Shown: in pieces, positions 7,532 to 16,067 of the stretch | How the letters are laid out: each line of letters opens with the position of its first letter | Numbering within the stretch: position 1 is the first letter of the stretch | NCBI RefSeq assembly: GCF_004919685.1 | Contig: NZ_SMYZ01000039.1 | Coordinates: 141,214 to 183,291, forward strand | Direction: 5' to 3' | From: Mesorhizobium norvegicum | Lineage (GTDB): Bacteria > Pseudomonadota > Alphaproteobacteria > Rhizobiales > Rhizobiaceae | DNA: 42,078 nucleotides | Translations under genes and position numbers: made by a program | Notes under the pieces: generated by a model | Databases searched by the model: none | Seen by the model: the letters and a program-made list of their open reading frames with translations, nothing else | Told to the model about the DNA's origin: nothing

Positions 7532-8907
7532 CCGGAACATGGTCCCGCCTGCTGCGCAGCACGCCTTTCCGGCTTGCCTTGACCTTCGCCTTCCTGTTCG
7601 TGCTGGCCTTCATGCTGTCGGGCGCCATCGTCTATCAGATGATGAGCACCGATCTGGCCCAGCGGTTGGATGAGACCATCAAGGAAACCTACTCGGTCGT
7701 AGCGGTAACCTACACCGAGAGCGACCTCGAGGACCTGATGTCCACGGTCGAAAGCCATTCGCAGCTCAGCCCCAAGAAGCAACAGCTCTTTTCGCTGACC
7801 GACGCAGCTGGAAATCATCTCGCCGGCAATTTCACCGCGGCTGGACTTCCCGACGGCTTCTCCATGTTCGATGCCGAAATGCCCGATGTGCCCGCCGGCG
7901 CCGAGTACCGCGCCTTTTCGGGCTCGATCGGCGGCAACAATCTGACGGTTGCCTTCAGCCTTTCCGAGACGGAGGAGCTGGAACAGGTGGCGCTGATGAG
8001 CTTCGGCTGGGCAACGCTGATCATCACCGGGCTGGCGGTCGCCGGCGGCGCCCTGCTCGCCTCGCGCGTTCAGCGCCGTCTCGACGGCATTGCCGCCACG
8101 ATGGTGGACGTCTCGCATGGACGGCTGGATACCCGCATCCCGCTGACCGGCAGTGGCGACGATATCGACGTCGTCTCCAACCAGGTCAATGCCGCGCTCG
8201 ACCGCCTGTCGGCGCTGGTCGACGGCATGAAACAGGTCAGCGCCAACATCGCGCATGATCTGAAGACGCCACTCAATCGCCTGCAGATGATCCTGGAAGC
8301 CGCCGCCGACAAGGCCGCGCAGGATCAGGACGTCTCCAACGATCTGGCCGATGCGCGCGCGGAGGGCTATCAGATCAACGAGACCTTCGATGCGCTGTTG
8401 CGGATCGCCCAGATCGAGGCCGGCGCACGCAAGGCGCGGTTCACCGATCTCGATCTCGACCAGATCATGCAAACCATCGCCGAGATCTATACCGACGTTG
8501 CCGAGGACGACGCAAAGGTGCTGTCGTCGACGCAACTGAACGAAACGGCGGACCGGATCCATGGTGATCGGGAGCTTCTGACGCAGATGTTCGCCAATCT
8601 GGTGGAGAATGCACTGCGCCATTGCCCGCCCGGCACGGCCATCAAACTGGCGGTGACGCGCCAGGGCGAGCGCGTTGTGGCCAGCGTCGCCGACAATGGT
8701 CCCGGCATTCCCGCCGACGAGCGGGAAAAAGTGTTCCAGCGGCTCTACCGTCTTGACCACAGCCGATCGACGCCGGGCAGCGGCCTCGGCCTTAGCCTTG
8801 TGCGAGCGATTGCCGAATTGCATGGAGCAACCATCGCCCTTGACGATTGCCAGCCGGGCCTCGCCGTGAGGGTGAGCTTTCCCCTGGCAAGACCGACGGC
8901 CTCATAG
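7528..8907 (+). CDS. HAMP-containing sensor histidine kinase
   Basis: A 459-residue membrane sensor. Transmembrane segments at about 15-36 and 158-178 enclose a periplasmic domain of roughly 120 residues. A HAMP linker (about 180-232) follows. The HisKA domain has phospho-acceptor H243 (NIAHDLKTPLNRL). The HATPase domain shows the N box (N357/N361, FANLVENALRH), G1 (VADNGPGIP, D389) and G2 (GSGLGLSLVRAI). All catalytic boxes look intact. It overlaps the response regulator by four bases. The periplasmic sensor domain has no motif I recognise; the downstream ABC and PsbP-like genes suggest an envelope or small-molecule stress signal. Confidence 0.95.
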   Translation: MTGTWSRLLRSTPFRLALTFAFLFVLAFMLSGAIVYQMMSTDLAQRLDETIKETYSVVAVTYTESDLEDLMSTVESHSQLSPKKQQLFSLTDAAGNHLAGNFTAAGLPDGFSMFDAEMPDVPAGAEYRAFSGSIGGNNLTVAFSLSETEELEQVALMSFGWATLIITGLAVAGGALLASRVQRRLDGIAATMVDVSHGRLDTRIPLTGSGDDIDVVSNQVNAALDRLSALVDGMKQVSANIAHDLKTPLNRLQMILEAAADKAAQDQDVSNDLADARAEGYQINETFDALLRIAQIEAGARKARFTDLDLDQIMQTIAEIYTDVAEDDAKVLSSTQLNETADRIHGDRELLTQMFANLVENALRHCPPGTAIKLAVTRQGERVVASVADNGPGIPADEREKVFQRLYRLDHSRSTPGSGLGLSLVRAIAELHGATIALDDCQPGLAVRVSFPLARPTAS

Positions 8908-9017
8908 GCCGGCAGCGGAGTCGAAAGCTTACCAAAGCGTATAGGGCCGGCGACCCGCCCGTAAGCTTGAGCCGGCATACTGAATGGACCTCACCTTCCA
9001 TCGAAAGGCCGCGGAAA

Positions 9018-9623
9018 ATGAAAACCCTTTCTCGGAAAACCATCGGCGTCTTGCCAGTTCTCGCCGTCTCAGCGTGTCTGGGCATGACAGCCGCCCTGGT
9101 TCCGCTGTCTGGCAGCCTGCCGGCCTCGGCCGCCGAGAAGCCAGTCCAGCAGGAGAAGAACCCTCCGGGCGACATTCCCGATACGCAAGTCTTCATCGAC
9201 TATACCTCGCCGGAAGGGTTCACCCTGAAGGTGCCGGAGGGCTGGGCACGGTCGGACCGCGCCGACGGCGCCAGCTTCGTCGACAAGCTGGATGGCGTCG
9301 TTGTCTCGGTTTCCAAAGTGGACGCCGCACCGACCGTCGAGAGCGCCAAGGCGGACTATGTCGCGAAGCTCGAGGCCGCCGGACACGCTGTGCGGGTAAG
9401 CGCGGTCAAGCAGGTCAAGCTGCCGGCGGGCGCTGCAATCCGCATCGTCTACACCTCGAACTCCGAACCGAACGCGGTAACCAACCGGCAGGTTCGCCTC
9501 GAGAACGAGCGCTACCTCTATTTCAAGGACGGCAAGCTCGTGGCGCTCGAACTTTATGCGCCCAAGGGTGCCGACAATGTCGATCAGTGGCAATTGATGT
9601 CCCGCTCGTTCCGGTGGAAATGA
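9018..9623 (+). CDS. Exported PsbP/DcrB-like protein
   Basis: A 201-residue exported protein. The N terminus has a basic start, a hydrophobic core and a possible lipobox (VSAC, C20). A second hydrophobic stretch ends in ASA near residue 39, so either a lipoprotein or a signal-peptidase-I substrate is possible. The mature part contains GFTLKVPEGW and a terminal QWQLMSRSFRW, the pattern of the Mog1/PsbP/DcrB-like alpha/beta fold. The start at 9018 follows AAGGCCGCGGAAA. It lies one base before the first ABC ATPase gene and about 110 bases after the kinase, so it is probably an accessory periplasmic partner of the transporter. Exact role unknown. Confidence 0.7.
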   Translation: MKTLSRKTIGVLPVLAVSACLGMTAALVPLSGSLPASAAEKPVQQEKNPPGDIPDTQVFIDYTSPEGFTLKVPEGWARSDRADGASFVDKLDGVVVSVSKVDAAPTVESAKADYVAKLEAAGHAVRVSAVKQVKLPAGAAIRIVYTSNSEPNAVTNRQVRLENERYLYFKDGKLVALELYAPKGADNVDQWQLMSRSFRWK

Positions 9624-9624
9624 G

Positions 9625-10287
9625 ATGCACGCGTTGGACGCGTATGAACTCTATCGGTTCTTCCACATAGGCGACGACGAGACGGCCGCCTTGCGGGGCG
9701 TCAGTTTCCACGTGGCCGCCGGCGAGATCGTCGCGCTGGTCGGGCCTTCCGGCAGCGGCAAGTCCACCTTGCTGGCCTGCGTAACCGGCCTCGATGAACC
9801 GGATGGCGGCTATGTCGAGGTGGCCGGCGTGCGGCTGACCCGGCGACCGGAGGCCCATCGCACGCGCGTTCGCGCCGCCAGCTTCGGCATTCTGCTGCAG
9901 TCGGGAAACCTGTTCGGCCACTTGAGCGTCGAGCAGAACCTTCGATTGCAGATGCTTCTGGCGAAAAAGCCGGACGACCAGCGGATGGCCAGCCTGCTGG
10001 AGAGTGTTGGCCTTTCGCATCGCGCGCGCGCTTTTCCGACCGAACTGTCCGGCGGCGAGACCGCGCGCGCCGGCCTTGCCGTGGCGCTGGCCGCCGATCC
10101 GCCGATCCTGATTGCGGACGAACCGACCGCGGAGGTTGATAGCGATACCGAATCCCGGCTGATCGCTCATTTCGAGGCGCGGCGCGACGCCGGATTGGCA
10201 ACGCTGCTGGCTACCCACAGCAGGGCGTTGGCGCGGAAGGCCGATCGCATCATCAAGCTGAAGGATGGGAGGATCGACCGTGGCTGA
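9625..10287 (+). CDS. ABC transporter ATP-binding protein (LolD/MacB-like), first of two
   Basis: A 220-residue nucleotide-binding subunit. Walker A is GPSGSGKS at 40-47, the Q loop is ILLQSGNLF, the signature is LSGGE, Walker B is ILIADEP and the switch His is in LLATHSRALA. The signature reads LSGGETARA rather than the usual LSGGQQQRV, a mild deviation. It begins one base after the exported-protein stop and overlaps the second ATPase gene by eight bases. Family members energise FtsX-type permeases that move lipoproteins, peptides or lipids, or that transmit signals across the inner membrane. Confidence 0.92.
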   Translation: MHALDAYELYRFFHIGDDETAALRGVSFHVAAGEIVALVGPSGSGKSTLLACVTGLDEPDGGYVEVAGVRLTRRPEAHRTRVRAASFGILLQSGNLFGHLSVEQNLRLQMLLAKKPDDQRMASLLESVGLSHRARAFPTELSGGETARAGLAVALAADPPILIADEPTAEVDSDTESRLIAHFEARRDAGLATLLATHSRALARKADRIIKLKDGRIDRG

Positions 10288-10963
10288 AACGCTCGTCATC
10301 GCAAAAGGCCTCGGACGAGACTTCCGGGATGGCAACGCCGACCGGATCAACGTGCTGCGCGACGTCGACTGCGAGATCGCGTCGGGTGCACGCATCGCTC
10401 TCGTTGGACCTTCGGGCAGCGGCAAGACGACGTTGCTGCATATTCTTGGCGGCCTCGACCGGCCGACGGCCGGCACCGTCGAATGGCCCGGGCTCGGCGC
10501 GTTCGAGACTCTGAGGCCGCGCCAGATCGGGTTCGTATTCCAGTCGCCCAGCCTGTTTCCTGCCCTCACCGCTGTCCAGAATGTCGGCCTGCCCATGCTG
10601 CTGGCCGGCGAGAATACCCGCGCCAACGACATCGGGGCATCGCTTCTGCAATCGTTCGGTCTCGGCGAGCTCGGCGACAAGCTGCCGGAGGAACTGTCCG
10701 GCGGCCAGGCCCAGCGTATTGCCATGGCGCGTGCTCTGGCCATGGCTCCGAAGCTCGTGCTTGCCGATGAGCCGACCGGGCAGCTGGACAGCCGAACGGC
10801 GCTGCGCTTCTTCGACGCGGTGCTCAGCCGTCTGGAAGACACCGACATCGCCCTGGTCGTTGCCACACATGACGAAGTCGTGGCTAACCGTATGGCGACA
10901 CGCTGGACGATGGATCACGGCCGGCTCACCACCGGGCATCGGCCAGGGGCCGCCGCGGCATGA
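10280..10963 (+). CDS. ABC transporter ATP-binding protein (LolD/MacB-like), second of two
   Basis: A 227-residue ATPase from a GTG start at 10280, preferred because GGGAGGA lies 6 bases upstream; an in-frame ATG at 10265 overlaps the previous gene more. Walker A is GPSGSGKT at 43-50, followed by VFQSPSLFP (Q loop), LSGGQAQRIAMA (signature), LVLADEPTGQLD (Walker B/D loop) and VVATHDE (switch His). It is more canonical than its upstream neighbour. The stop overlaps the permease start. With the first ATPase it could form a heterodimer on the single large permease. Confidence 0.92.
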   Translation: MAETLVIAKGLGRDFRDGNADRINVLRDVDCEIASGARIALVGPSGSGKTTLLHILGGLDRPTAGTVEWPGLGAFETLRPRQIGFVFQSPSLFPALTAVQNVGLPMLLAGENTRANDIGASLLQSFGLGELGDKLPEELSGGQAQRIAMARALAMAPKLVLADEPTGQLDSRTALRFFDAVLSRLEDTDIALVVATHDEVVANRMATRWTMDHGRLTTGHRPGAAAA

Positions 10964-13614
10964 TGTTCCTGCTGTGGATCCGTGGTGTGCTTGCCCGCCG
11001 TTTCCTGCGCGTGGCTGGTGCTGCCGCCGGAATCGCGCTGACGGTCGCTCTGCTCGCCGCGATGGCGCTCTTCCTGGCCAACGCCGGGGCATCGATGACC
11101 GCCCGCGCCGTGTCGGCGGTTCCAATCGACTGGCAGGTGCAAGTGATCTCCGGTGCCGATCCGGACCTCATCGGCAAGGCGCTGACGGAGGCTGCTCCGG
11201 TCAAGACCGTGCATCAGGTCCGCTATGCCGATGTCGCCGGTTTCGAGGCCCGGACCGGCGGCACGACCCAAACCACCGGGCCTGGCCAGGCGGTCGCTTT
11301 CGACAGCCGGTATTTCAGCGATTTCCCGGCGGAAATCCGCTCGCTTTCAGGCACCCTCGACGGCGTGCTGATTGCCCAGCAGACAGCCGCCAACCTTCAT
11401 GTCGGCCCCGGCGACGCTGTCTCGATCCAGCGGATGGGCCTGCCACCGGCGGAGGTCAGGATTGCCGGCGTGGTCGACCTCCCGGACGCCGACGCGCTGT
11501 TCCAGGCTGTCGGCCTGCCGCCCCAGGCAGCGCCGCAGGCCCCGCCCGACAACGTCCTCATCCTGCCGCAGGAAGCCTGGCGGCAATTGTTCGATCCGCA
11601 GCAGAAGGCGCGCCCCGACACCACCCGGCTGCAATTGCATGTGCGGCTTGCCCACGAGGCGCTGCCGCCGGATCCCGTCGCGGCCTATACTTTTGTCACC
11701 GCCGCCCAGCGCAATCTCGAGGCGAGGGTCGCCGGTCAGGCCTTGGTGGCCGACAATCTCGGCTCACGCCTTGGGGCGGTTCGCGAGGATGCGCTTTACG
11801 CCTCTGTCCTGTTCCTGTTCCTCGGACTGCCCGGCGTCGCGCTGGCGGTTGCGCTTACCTTTGCCGTCACCTCGTCCGGTGCGGCCCGCCGGCGGACGGA
11901 GCAGGCGCTGCTTCGCGTCCGCGGCGCGACGACCAAAGCCATCCTGTTTCTGTCCGCCACGGAAGCTGCCGTCGCCGCCATTGGTGGAACCGCGATCGGC
12001 ATGGCCGCGGCATCGCTCCTTGCCATCATCGCGCCGGGCCTCAAGGCAACGCTTGGCGTTGACGGGCCGACGCTGCTTCTTGTCGCTTTCTTCGGGCTGC
12101 TGGTCGGGTTCATCGCCTTTCTCTATCCGGCCTGGCGGGACGCCCGCTGGGCGACGGTGACCGCTGCGCGGCGCACCGTGAGCCGGCCGAAAACGCCGCT
12201 CTGGCAGCGCCTGTGGCTGGACTGCCTGTTGCTGGCGGCGGCGGGCCTGTTCTTCTGGCAATCGGCGAGCACCGGATACCAGATCGTGCTTGCGCCCGAA
12301 GGCGTGGCGGCAACATCGGTGGACTACAAGGCGTTTATCGCACCGGCCTTGTTCTGGCTCGGCATGGCGTTGCTGACGATCAGGCTGTCGGCCACGATCA
12401 TCGCCGGCAATGGCGCGCTCCTGCGAATGATCATTGCCCCGGTTTCCGGACCGCTGGCGCCCATTGTATCGGCCGCCCTGTCGCGGCAATCGGGGCGGCT
12501 GACGATCGGCATCGCGATGACCGCGCTGGCCATTTCCTTCGCCACGTCGACCGCCATCTTCAACACCACCTACAATGCCCAGGCGCGCATCGACGCCGAG
12601 CTGACCAACGGTTCCGACGTCACTGTCTTCGGCTCGACCGACAGACCGGCCGGGGCCCGCCTTGCAGCTCTCACCTCGTTGCCCGAAGCCGCGGCGGCCG
12701 AACCCATGCAACATCGTTTTGCCTATGTCGGCGCAGACCTGCAGGACCTTTATGGCATCGATCCCGACCGCATCGGACATGCCACCAGCCTTTCCGATGC
12801 CTATTTCAGCGGCGCCAGCGCGGCCGGCACGCTCGCCCTGCTCGCCGCGACATCAGACGGTGTTCTGGTGTCGGAAGAGACCGTGCAGGACTTCCAGCTC
12901 CAGCAGGGCGATACGATCAACCTGCGGCTCATCGATGCCAGGGATCACCAGTATCATCCCGTGGCCTTCAAGTTCATCGGCGTCGCCCGAGAATTCCCGA
13001 CCGCGCCAAAGGACTCCTTCCTTGTCGCCAATTCAGCCTATGTGGCCCGCATGACCGGCTCCGATGCGTCCGAATACGTGCTCATGCGGGCCAGGGCCGA
13101 TCCTGCCGCGCTGGCACGGCAGGTTTCGTCGGTGCTCACTTTCGATCCGTCGCTGAAGGTGTCCGACATCGGCCAGGCGGCACATCTCATCGGCTCGAGC
13201 CTGACCGCGGTCGATCTTGGCGGTTTGACGACAATCGAACTGGGCTTTGCGGTCGTCATGGCGGCCGCCGCCGCCGGGCTGATGCTGGCGCTGGGCTTCT
13301 TCGAGCGTCGCCGGCCTTTCGCCATCCTCGCGGCAATTGGCGCCAAACCGCGCCAGCTCGCGGCCTTCCTTTGGAGCGAAGGTCTGCTGATCCTTGTTGG
13401 CGGCATGATTTTCGGCCTCCTTTCCGGCCTGCTGACGGCATGGATGCTGGTCAAGCTGCTGACCGGCGTCTTCGATCCGCCACCCGAAGCATTGTCGATC
13501 CCCTGGCTCTATCTGGCAGTCATGCTCGGTCTGGTCGCCGCTTCCGTGGCTGCCGCCGTTTTGTCCGCCAGGCCATCGGCGGGACAGGCGGCGGAACAGT
13601 TGCGCGACTTGTGA
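10960..13614 (+). CDS. Large FtsX-type ABC transporter permease (about 10 TM segments)
   Basis: An 884-residue inner-membrane permease. The first TM segment lies at about 15-38. A periplasmic domain of about 230 residues follows, then hydrophobic segments near 275-300, 325-357, 370-392, 415-435, 455-480 and 510-530. A second periplasmic domain of about 220 residues comes next, and three final TM segments lie near 755-780, 800-832 and 855-880. This is the duplicated-FtsX layout of LolC/BceB-like or COG0577 permeases, with the cytosolic RxRGATTKAIL and ERRRPFAILAAIGAKPRQL coupling helices visible. It overlaps the second ATPase gene (ATGA). The substrate is unknown; lipoprotein, glycolipid or antimicrobial-peptide handling are options. 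Confidence 0.9.
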   Translation: MMFLLWIRGVLARRFLRVAGAAAGIALTVALLAAMALFLANAGASMTARAVSAVPIDWQVQVISGADPDLIGKALTEAAPVKTVHQVRYADVAGFEARTGGTTQTTGPGQAVAFDSRYFSDFPAEIRSLSGTLDGVLIAQQTAANLHVGPGDAVSIQRMGLPPAEVRIAGVVDLPDADALFQAVGLPPQAAPQAPPDNVLILPQEAWRQLFDPQQKARPDTTRLQLHVRLAHEALPPDPVAAYTFVTAAQRNLEARVAGQALVADNLGSRLGAVREDALYASVLFLFLGLPGVALAVALTFAVTSSGAARRRTEQALLRVRGATTKAILFLSATEAAVAAIGGTAIGMAAASLLAIIAPGLKATLGVDGPTLLLVAFFGLLVGFIAFLYPAWRDARWATVTAARRTVSRPKTPLWQRLWLDCLLLAAAGLFFWQSASTGYQIVLAPEGVAATSVDYKAFIAPALFWLGMALLTIRLSATIIAGNGALLRMIIAPVSGPLAPIVSAALSRQSGRLTIGIAMTALAISFATSTAIFNTTYNAQARIDAELTNGSDVTVFGSTDRPAGARLAALTSLPEAAAAEPMQHRFAYVGADLQDLYGIDPDRIGHATSLSDAYFSGASAAGTLALLAATSDGVLVSEETVQDFQLQQGDTINLRLIDARDHQYHPVAFKFIGVAREFPTAPKDSFLVANSAYVARMTGSDASEYVLMRARADPAALARQVSSVLTFDPSLKVSDIGQAAHLIGSSLTAVDLGGLTTIELGFAVVMAAAAAGLMLALGFFERRRPFAILAAIGAKPRQLAAFLWSEGLLILVGGMIFGLLSGLLTAWMLVKLLTGVFDPPPEALSIPWLYLAVMLGLVAASVAAAVLSARPSAGQAAEQLRDL

Positions 13615-13700
13615 AGCCCGACGTCGACTTACTTATTTGTAAATTTGCGGCCAACCCACCGACAACTCCGCGGCCTAGGCTCGTTTCGTCTCTCGCTAGA

Positions 13701-13741
13701 GCAATTCCGGGAAAGCGCGTAGCGCTTCCCTGAGGAATTGC
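13701..13741. repeat. Rhizobial intergenic palindrome (GCAATTCC type)
   Basis: GCAATTCC..GGGAAAGCGC pairs imperfectly with GCGCTTCCC..GGAATTGC across a short GTA loop. This short palindrome class is widespread between genes in rhizobia. It lies in the 232-base gap between the permease and the DUF1344 gene; the rest of the gap holds nothing I can identify. Confidence 0.7.
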
Positions 13742-13846
13742 GTCAAAACAAAGAGACAGATCCGGCAGCCAAACGGCCCGGATACCGAAGCCGCTCCGAG
13801 GCCAATGGCCGGCGGCTCCACAACCAAGCAAAACGGGAAAAAGAAC

Positions 13847-14101
13847 ATGAAGAAGTCAACTGTCGCAGCCGCAATGGTACTCGCCATCGTATCCTCGACC
13901 GGTGCTTTCGCAAACGCGGCCACCGGCACCATCGCCAGCGTCGACAAGAAGGGCGACTCGATCACCTTGTCCGACGGCAAGACTTTCATCTTGCCGGAAG
14001 GCATCGAAGCCGAGACGCTGAAGGTTGGCGAGAAGGTGGTGGTGACCTATTCGACCAAGGCCGGCAAGCTGGCGGCATCGAGCATCCAGCCCGCCAAATA
14101 G
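13847..14101 (+). CDS. DUF1344-family small exported protein
   Basis: An 84-residue protein. A signal peptide (MKKSTVAAAMVLAIVSS) ends with a predicted cut after AFA or ANA near residue 22-24. The mature part, about 60 residues, is a compact all-beta unit: TGTIASVDKKGDSITLSDGKTFILP followed by LKVGEKVVVTY. This matches the short rhizobial DUF1344 proteins, probably an OB-like periplasmic fold. The ATG at 13847 starts the signal peptide; a longer frame from 13805 would place polar residues before it. Function unknown. It stands alone. Confidence 0.75.
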   Translation: MKKSTVAAAMVLAIVSSTGAFANAATGTIASVDKKGDSITLSDGKTFILPEGIEAETLKVGEKVVVTYSTKAGKLAASSIQPAK

Positions 14102-14237
14102 ACGAACACCCGGTGGGGACTCGGTCGGGCAGGTTATCTTGGCGGGCTGCCCTGCCGGTCCTCCACGGTGGCATCGATCTGCGGCATCGTTGAAGCTTGT
14201 CAGCATCAACGTCCAAGGCATGTCGCCCAAAGGGCGC

Positions 14238-14666
14238 TCAACGGTCGATGCGTGTCGACAGGATGATCGACGACAGGGTCCGCTCGACCCCGTCCATGGC
14301 GCCGATCTGGTCGAGCAGCAGATCGAGGTCGCGGATCGACGGCGCGTCGACGATGACGATCATGTCGAAATTGCCGCTGACCGAATGCAGCGTCCTGACC
14401 GGCGCCAGCGCGCGCAGGCCGCGCACCACCTTGTCGGCGAGCTTGGGCGTTACGGTGAGCAGCACATGCGCCCGCACCAGCCCTTGCTCGTAGTCCGGCG
14501 CCAGCCGCACACCATAGCCTGATATGATGCCGCGCTGCTCCAGCCGTTCGATCCGGCTCTGCACCGTGGTTCGCGAGACGCCAAGCCGCCGCGCGAGCTC
14601 GGCGGTCGAGGCGCGCGCGTTCTCGCGCAGCAGGGAAAGCAGGGCCTGTTCGGCGTCACTGAGCAT
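14238..14666 (-). CDS. AsnC/Lrp-family transcriptional regulator
   Basis: A 142-residue regulator. The N-terminal helix-turn-helix spans about residues 20-41 (TAELARRLGVSRTTVQSRIE), and the C-terminal RAM ligand-binding domain contains VRAHVLLTV and VSGNFDMIVIVDAPS. The ATG at 14666 is used; a TTG at 14696 is in frame but lies inside the palindrome between the divergent genes. Lrp-type proteins bind amino acids and form octamers on DNA. It is divergent from the saccharopine dehydrogenase-family gene, so it probably controls lysine-related catabolism in response to the substrate, as local regulators of this family often do. Confidence 0.9.
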   Translation of the reverse strand: MLSDAEQALLSLLRENARASTAELARRLGVSRTTVQSRIERLEQRGIISGYGVRLAPDYEQGLVRAHVLLTVTPKLADKVVRGLRALAPVRTLHSVSGNFDMIVIVDAPSIRDLDLLLDQIGAMDGVERTLSSIILSTRIDR

Positions 14667-14686
14667 TTCGACGATTCCTGTCGGCG

Positions 14687-14698
14687 GATTGTACAATC
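14687..14698. promoter_or_regulatory. Perfect 12-bp palindrome, candidate AsnC/Lrp operator
   Basis: GATTGTACAATC is perfectly self-complementary and lies in the 123-base gap between the divergent regulator and saccharopine dehydrogenase genes, 21 bases before the regulator ATG. Position and symmetry suit autoregulation plus control of the enzyme gene. Binding is inferred only. Confidence 0.5.
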
Positions 14699-14789
14699 AG
14701 AGTTTCGTTTCGAACAATTCCACGCTTCCTTTCGACGGGCAAGCTGCGATTCTGCGCACAGAACAAGCTTTCACGCGAGGGATCGGATC

Positions 14790-15893
14790 ATGAAGAAAAT
14801 TGTTGTTGTCGGCGCCGGCAAGATCGGCTCGACCATTGCCGAGATGCTCGCCGCCACGGGGGATTATCAAGTCACGCTCGTCGACCGCTCGGCGGCACAA
14901 CTCACTGCCGCCGAACTGCCGGCCACGGTTGCGACGCTGGAGCTCGACATCGAAGCCGCCGGTACCCTGGAAGCCGCGCTCGCCGGCAAGTTCGCGGTGC
15001 TGAGTGCTGCCCCCTTCCATTTGACCACCCGCATCGCCGAGGCGGCGGCCAGTGCCGGCGTGCATTATCTCGACCTCACCGAGGACGTCGTCTCGACCCG
15101 CCGGGTCAAGGAACTGGCGCGTTCGGGCAAGAGCGCCTTCATTCCGCAATGCGGCCTGGCGCCGGGCTTCATCTCGATCGTCGCCAACGATCTCGCCAGC
15201 CGCTTCGATTCGCTGGAAAGCGTGCGCATGCGCGTCGGCGCCCTGCCGCAATATCCGTCCAATGCGCTGAACTACAATCTGACCTGGAGCACCGACGGCG
15301 TCATCAACGAATATTGCGAGCCCTGCGAAGCGATCGTCGAGGGCGAGCTGGTCGAAGTGCCGCCGCTGGAAGAGCGCGAGGAGTTCTCGCTCGACGGCGT
15401 CACTTACGAGGCGTTCAACACCTCCGGGGGGCTCGGCACGCTGGCCGAGACGCTGAAGGGCAAGGTGCGCACGCTGAACTACCGCACCATCCGCTATCCC
15501 GGCCACGCCGCGATCATGAAGGCGCTGCTCAACGACCTTGGCCTGCGCCACCGCCGCGACGTGCTGAAGGACATTTTCGAGAGCGCCTTGCCGGCGACCT
15601 TGCAGGACGTGGTCATCGTCTTCGTCACCGTCTCCGGCCGCAAGAACGGCCGCCTGCTGCAGGAGACCTACGCCAACAAGATCTACTCCAAGCGTGTCGG
15701 CGATCAGGTGCGCAGCGCCATCCAGATCACCACCGCCTCCGGCATCTGCGCCGTGCTCGACATGCTGGCCGACGGCAGCCTGCCGGCGACGGGCTTCGTC
15801 AAGCAGGAAGACATCGCGCTCGACACCTTCCTCGCCAACCGCTTCGGCCGTGCCTACGCCCAGCACGAGATGGTGAGCCGGCTGGCGAGCTGA
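14790..15893 (+). CDS. Saccharopine dehydrogenase-family NAD(P)-dependent enzyme
   Basis: A 367-residue cytosolic enzyme. The N-terminal Rossmann motif is VVVGAGKIGST (residues 5-15). The catalytic domain contains FIPQCGLAPGFISIVAND near residue 118 and the saccharopine dehydrogenase-type GGLGTLAETLKGKVRTLNYRTIRYPGH near 215. The family oxidises saccharopine to 2-aminoadipate semialdehyde and glutamate in lysine breakdown; homologues of this size also act as lysine 6-dehydrogenase-like or carboxynorspermidine enzymes, so the exact reaction is open. The ATG at 14790 follows GAGGGATCGGATC. A divergent AsnC/Lrp gene suggests amino-acid-responsive control. Confidence 0.85.
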   Translation: MKKIVVVGAGKIGSTIAEMLAATGDYQVTLVDRSAAQLTAAELPATVATLELDIEAAGTLEAALAGKFAVLSAAPFHLTTRIAEAAASAGVHYLDLTEDVVSTRRVKELARSGKSAFIPQCGLAPGFISIVANDLASRFDSLESVRMRVGALPQYPSNALNYNLTWSTDGVINEYCEPCEAIVEGELVEVPPLEEREEFSLDGVTYEAFNTSGGLGTLAETLKGKVRTLNYRTIRYPGHAAIMKALLNDLGLRHRRDVLKDIFESALPATLQDVVIVFVTVSGRKNGRLLQETYANKIYSKRVGDQVRSAIQITTASGICAVLDMLADGSLPATGFVKQEDIALDTFLANRFGRAYAQHEMVSRLAS

Positions 15894-15907
15894 AGCGGCC
15901 GGGCGTA

Positions 15908-16057
15908 GTCTCCCCCCTTGAGGGGGAGATGTCGCCGAAGGCGACAGAGGGGGTCGCCTCGCGTGAAGCGCCGACCCCCATCTGTCGCAAGGAGGTCGCA
16001 TCCGGTCGAACCAACCCCCTCTGGCCTGCCGGCCATCTCCCCTCAAGGCGGGAGATT
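15908..16057. repeat. Family-1 palindromic repeat element, copy 2
   Basis: Same C-run/G-run arms and inner hairpins as 1867-2016, but with the TCGCC-type hairpin on the left and the GGCCGGCAGGCC-type hairpin on the right, so it is inverted relative to copy 1. It separates the convergent saccharopine dehydrogenase and glycosyltransferase genes. Confidence 0.8.
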
Positions 16058-16067
16058 AGCCGTCGAC

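Noticed and set aside
11764..12780. Long open frame antisense to the ABC permease (338 codons)
   Set aside because: Arg/Gly/Gln-rich composition typical of antisense frames in GC-rich coding DNA; the plus-strand permease has clear membrane and coupling motifs.
14697..16046. 449-codon frame antisense to the saccharopine dehydrogenase gene
   Set aside because: Low-complexity His/Arg/Gly composition and an end running into the repeat element; the sense gene is well supported.
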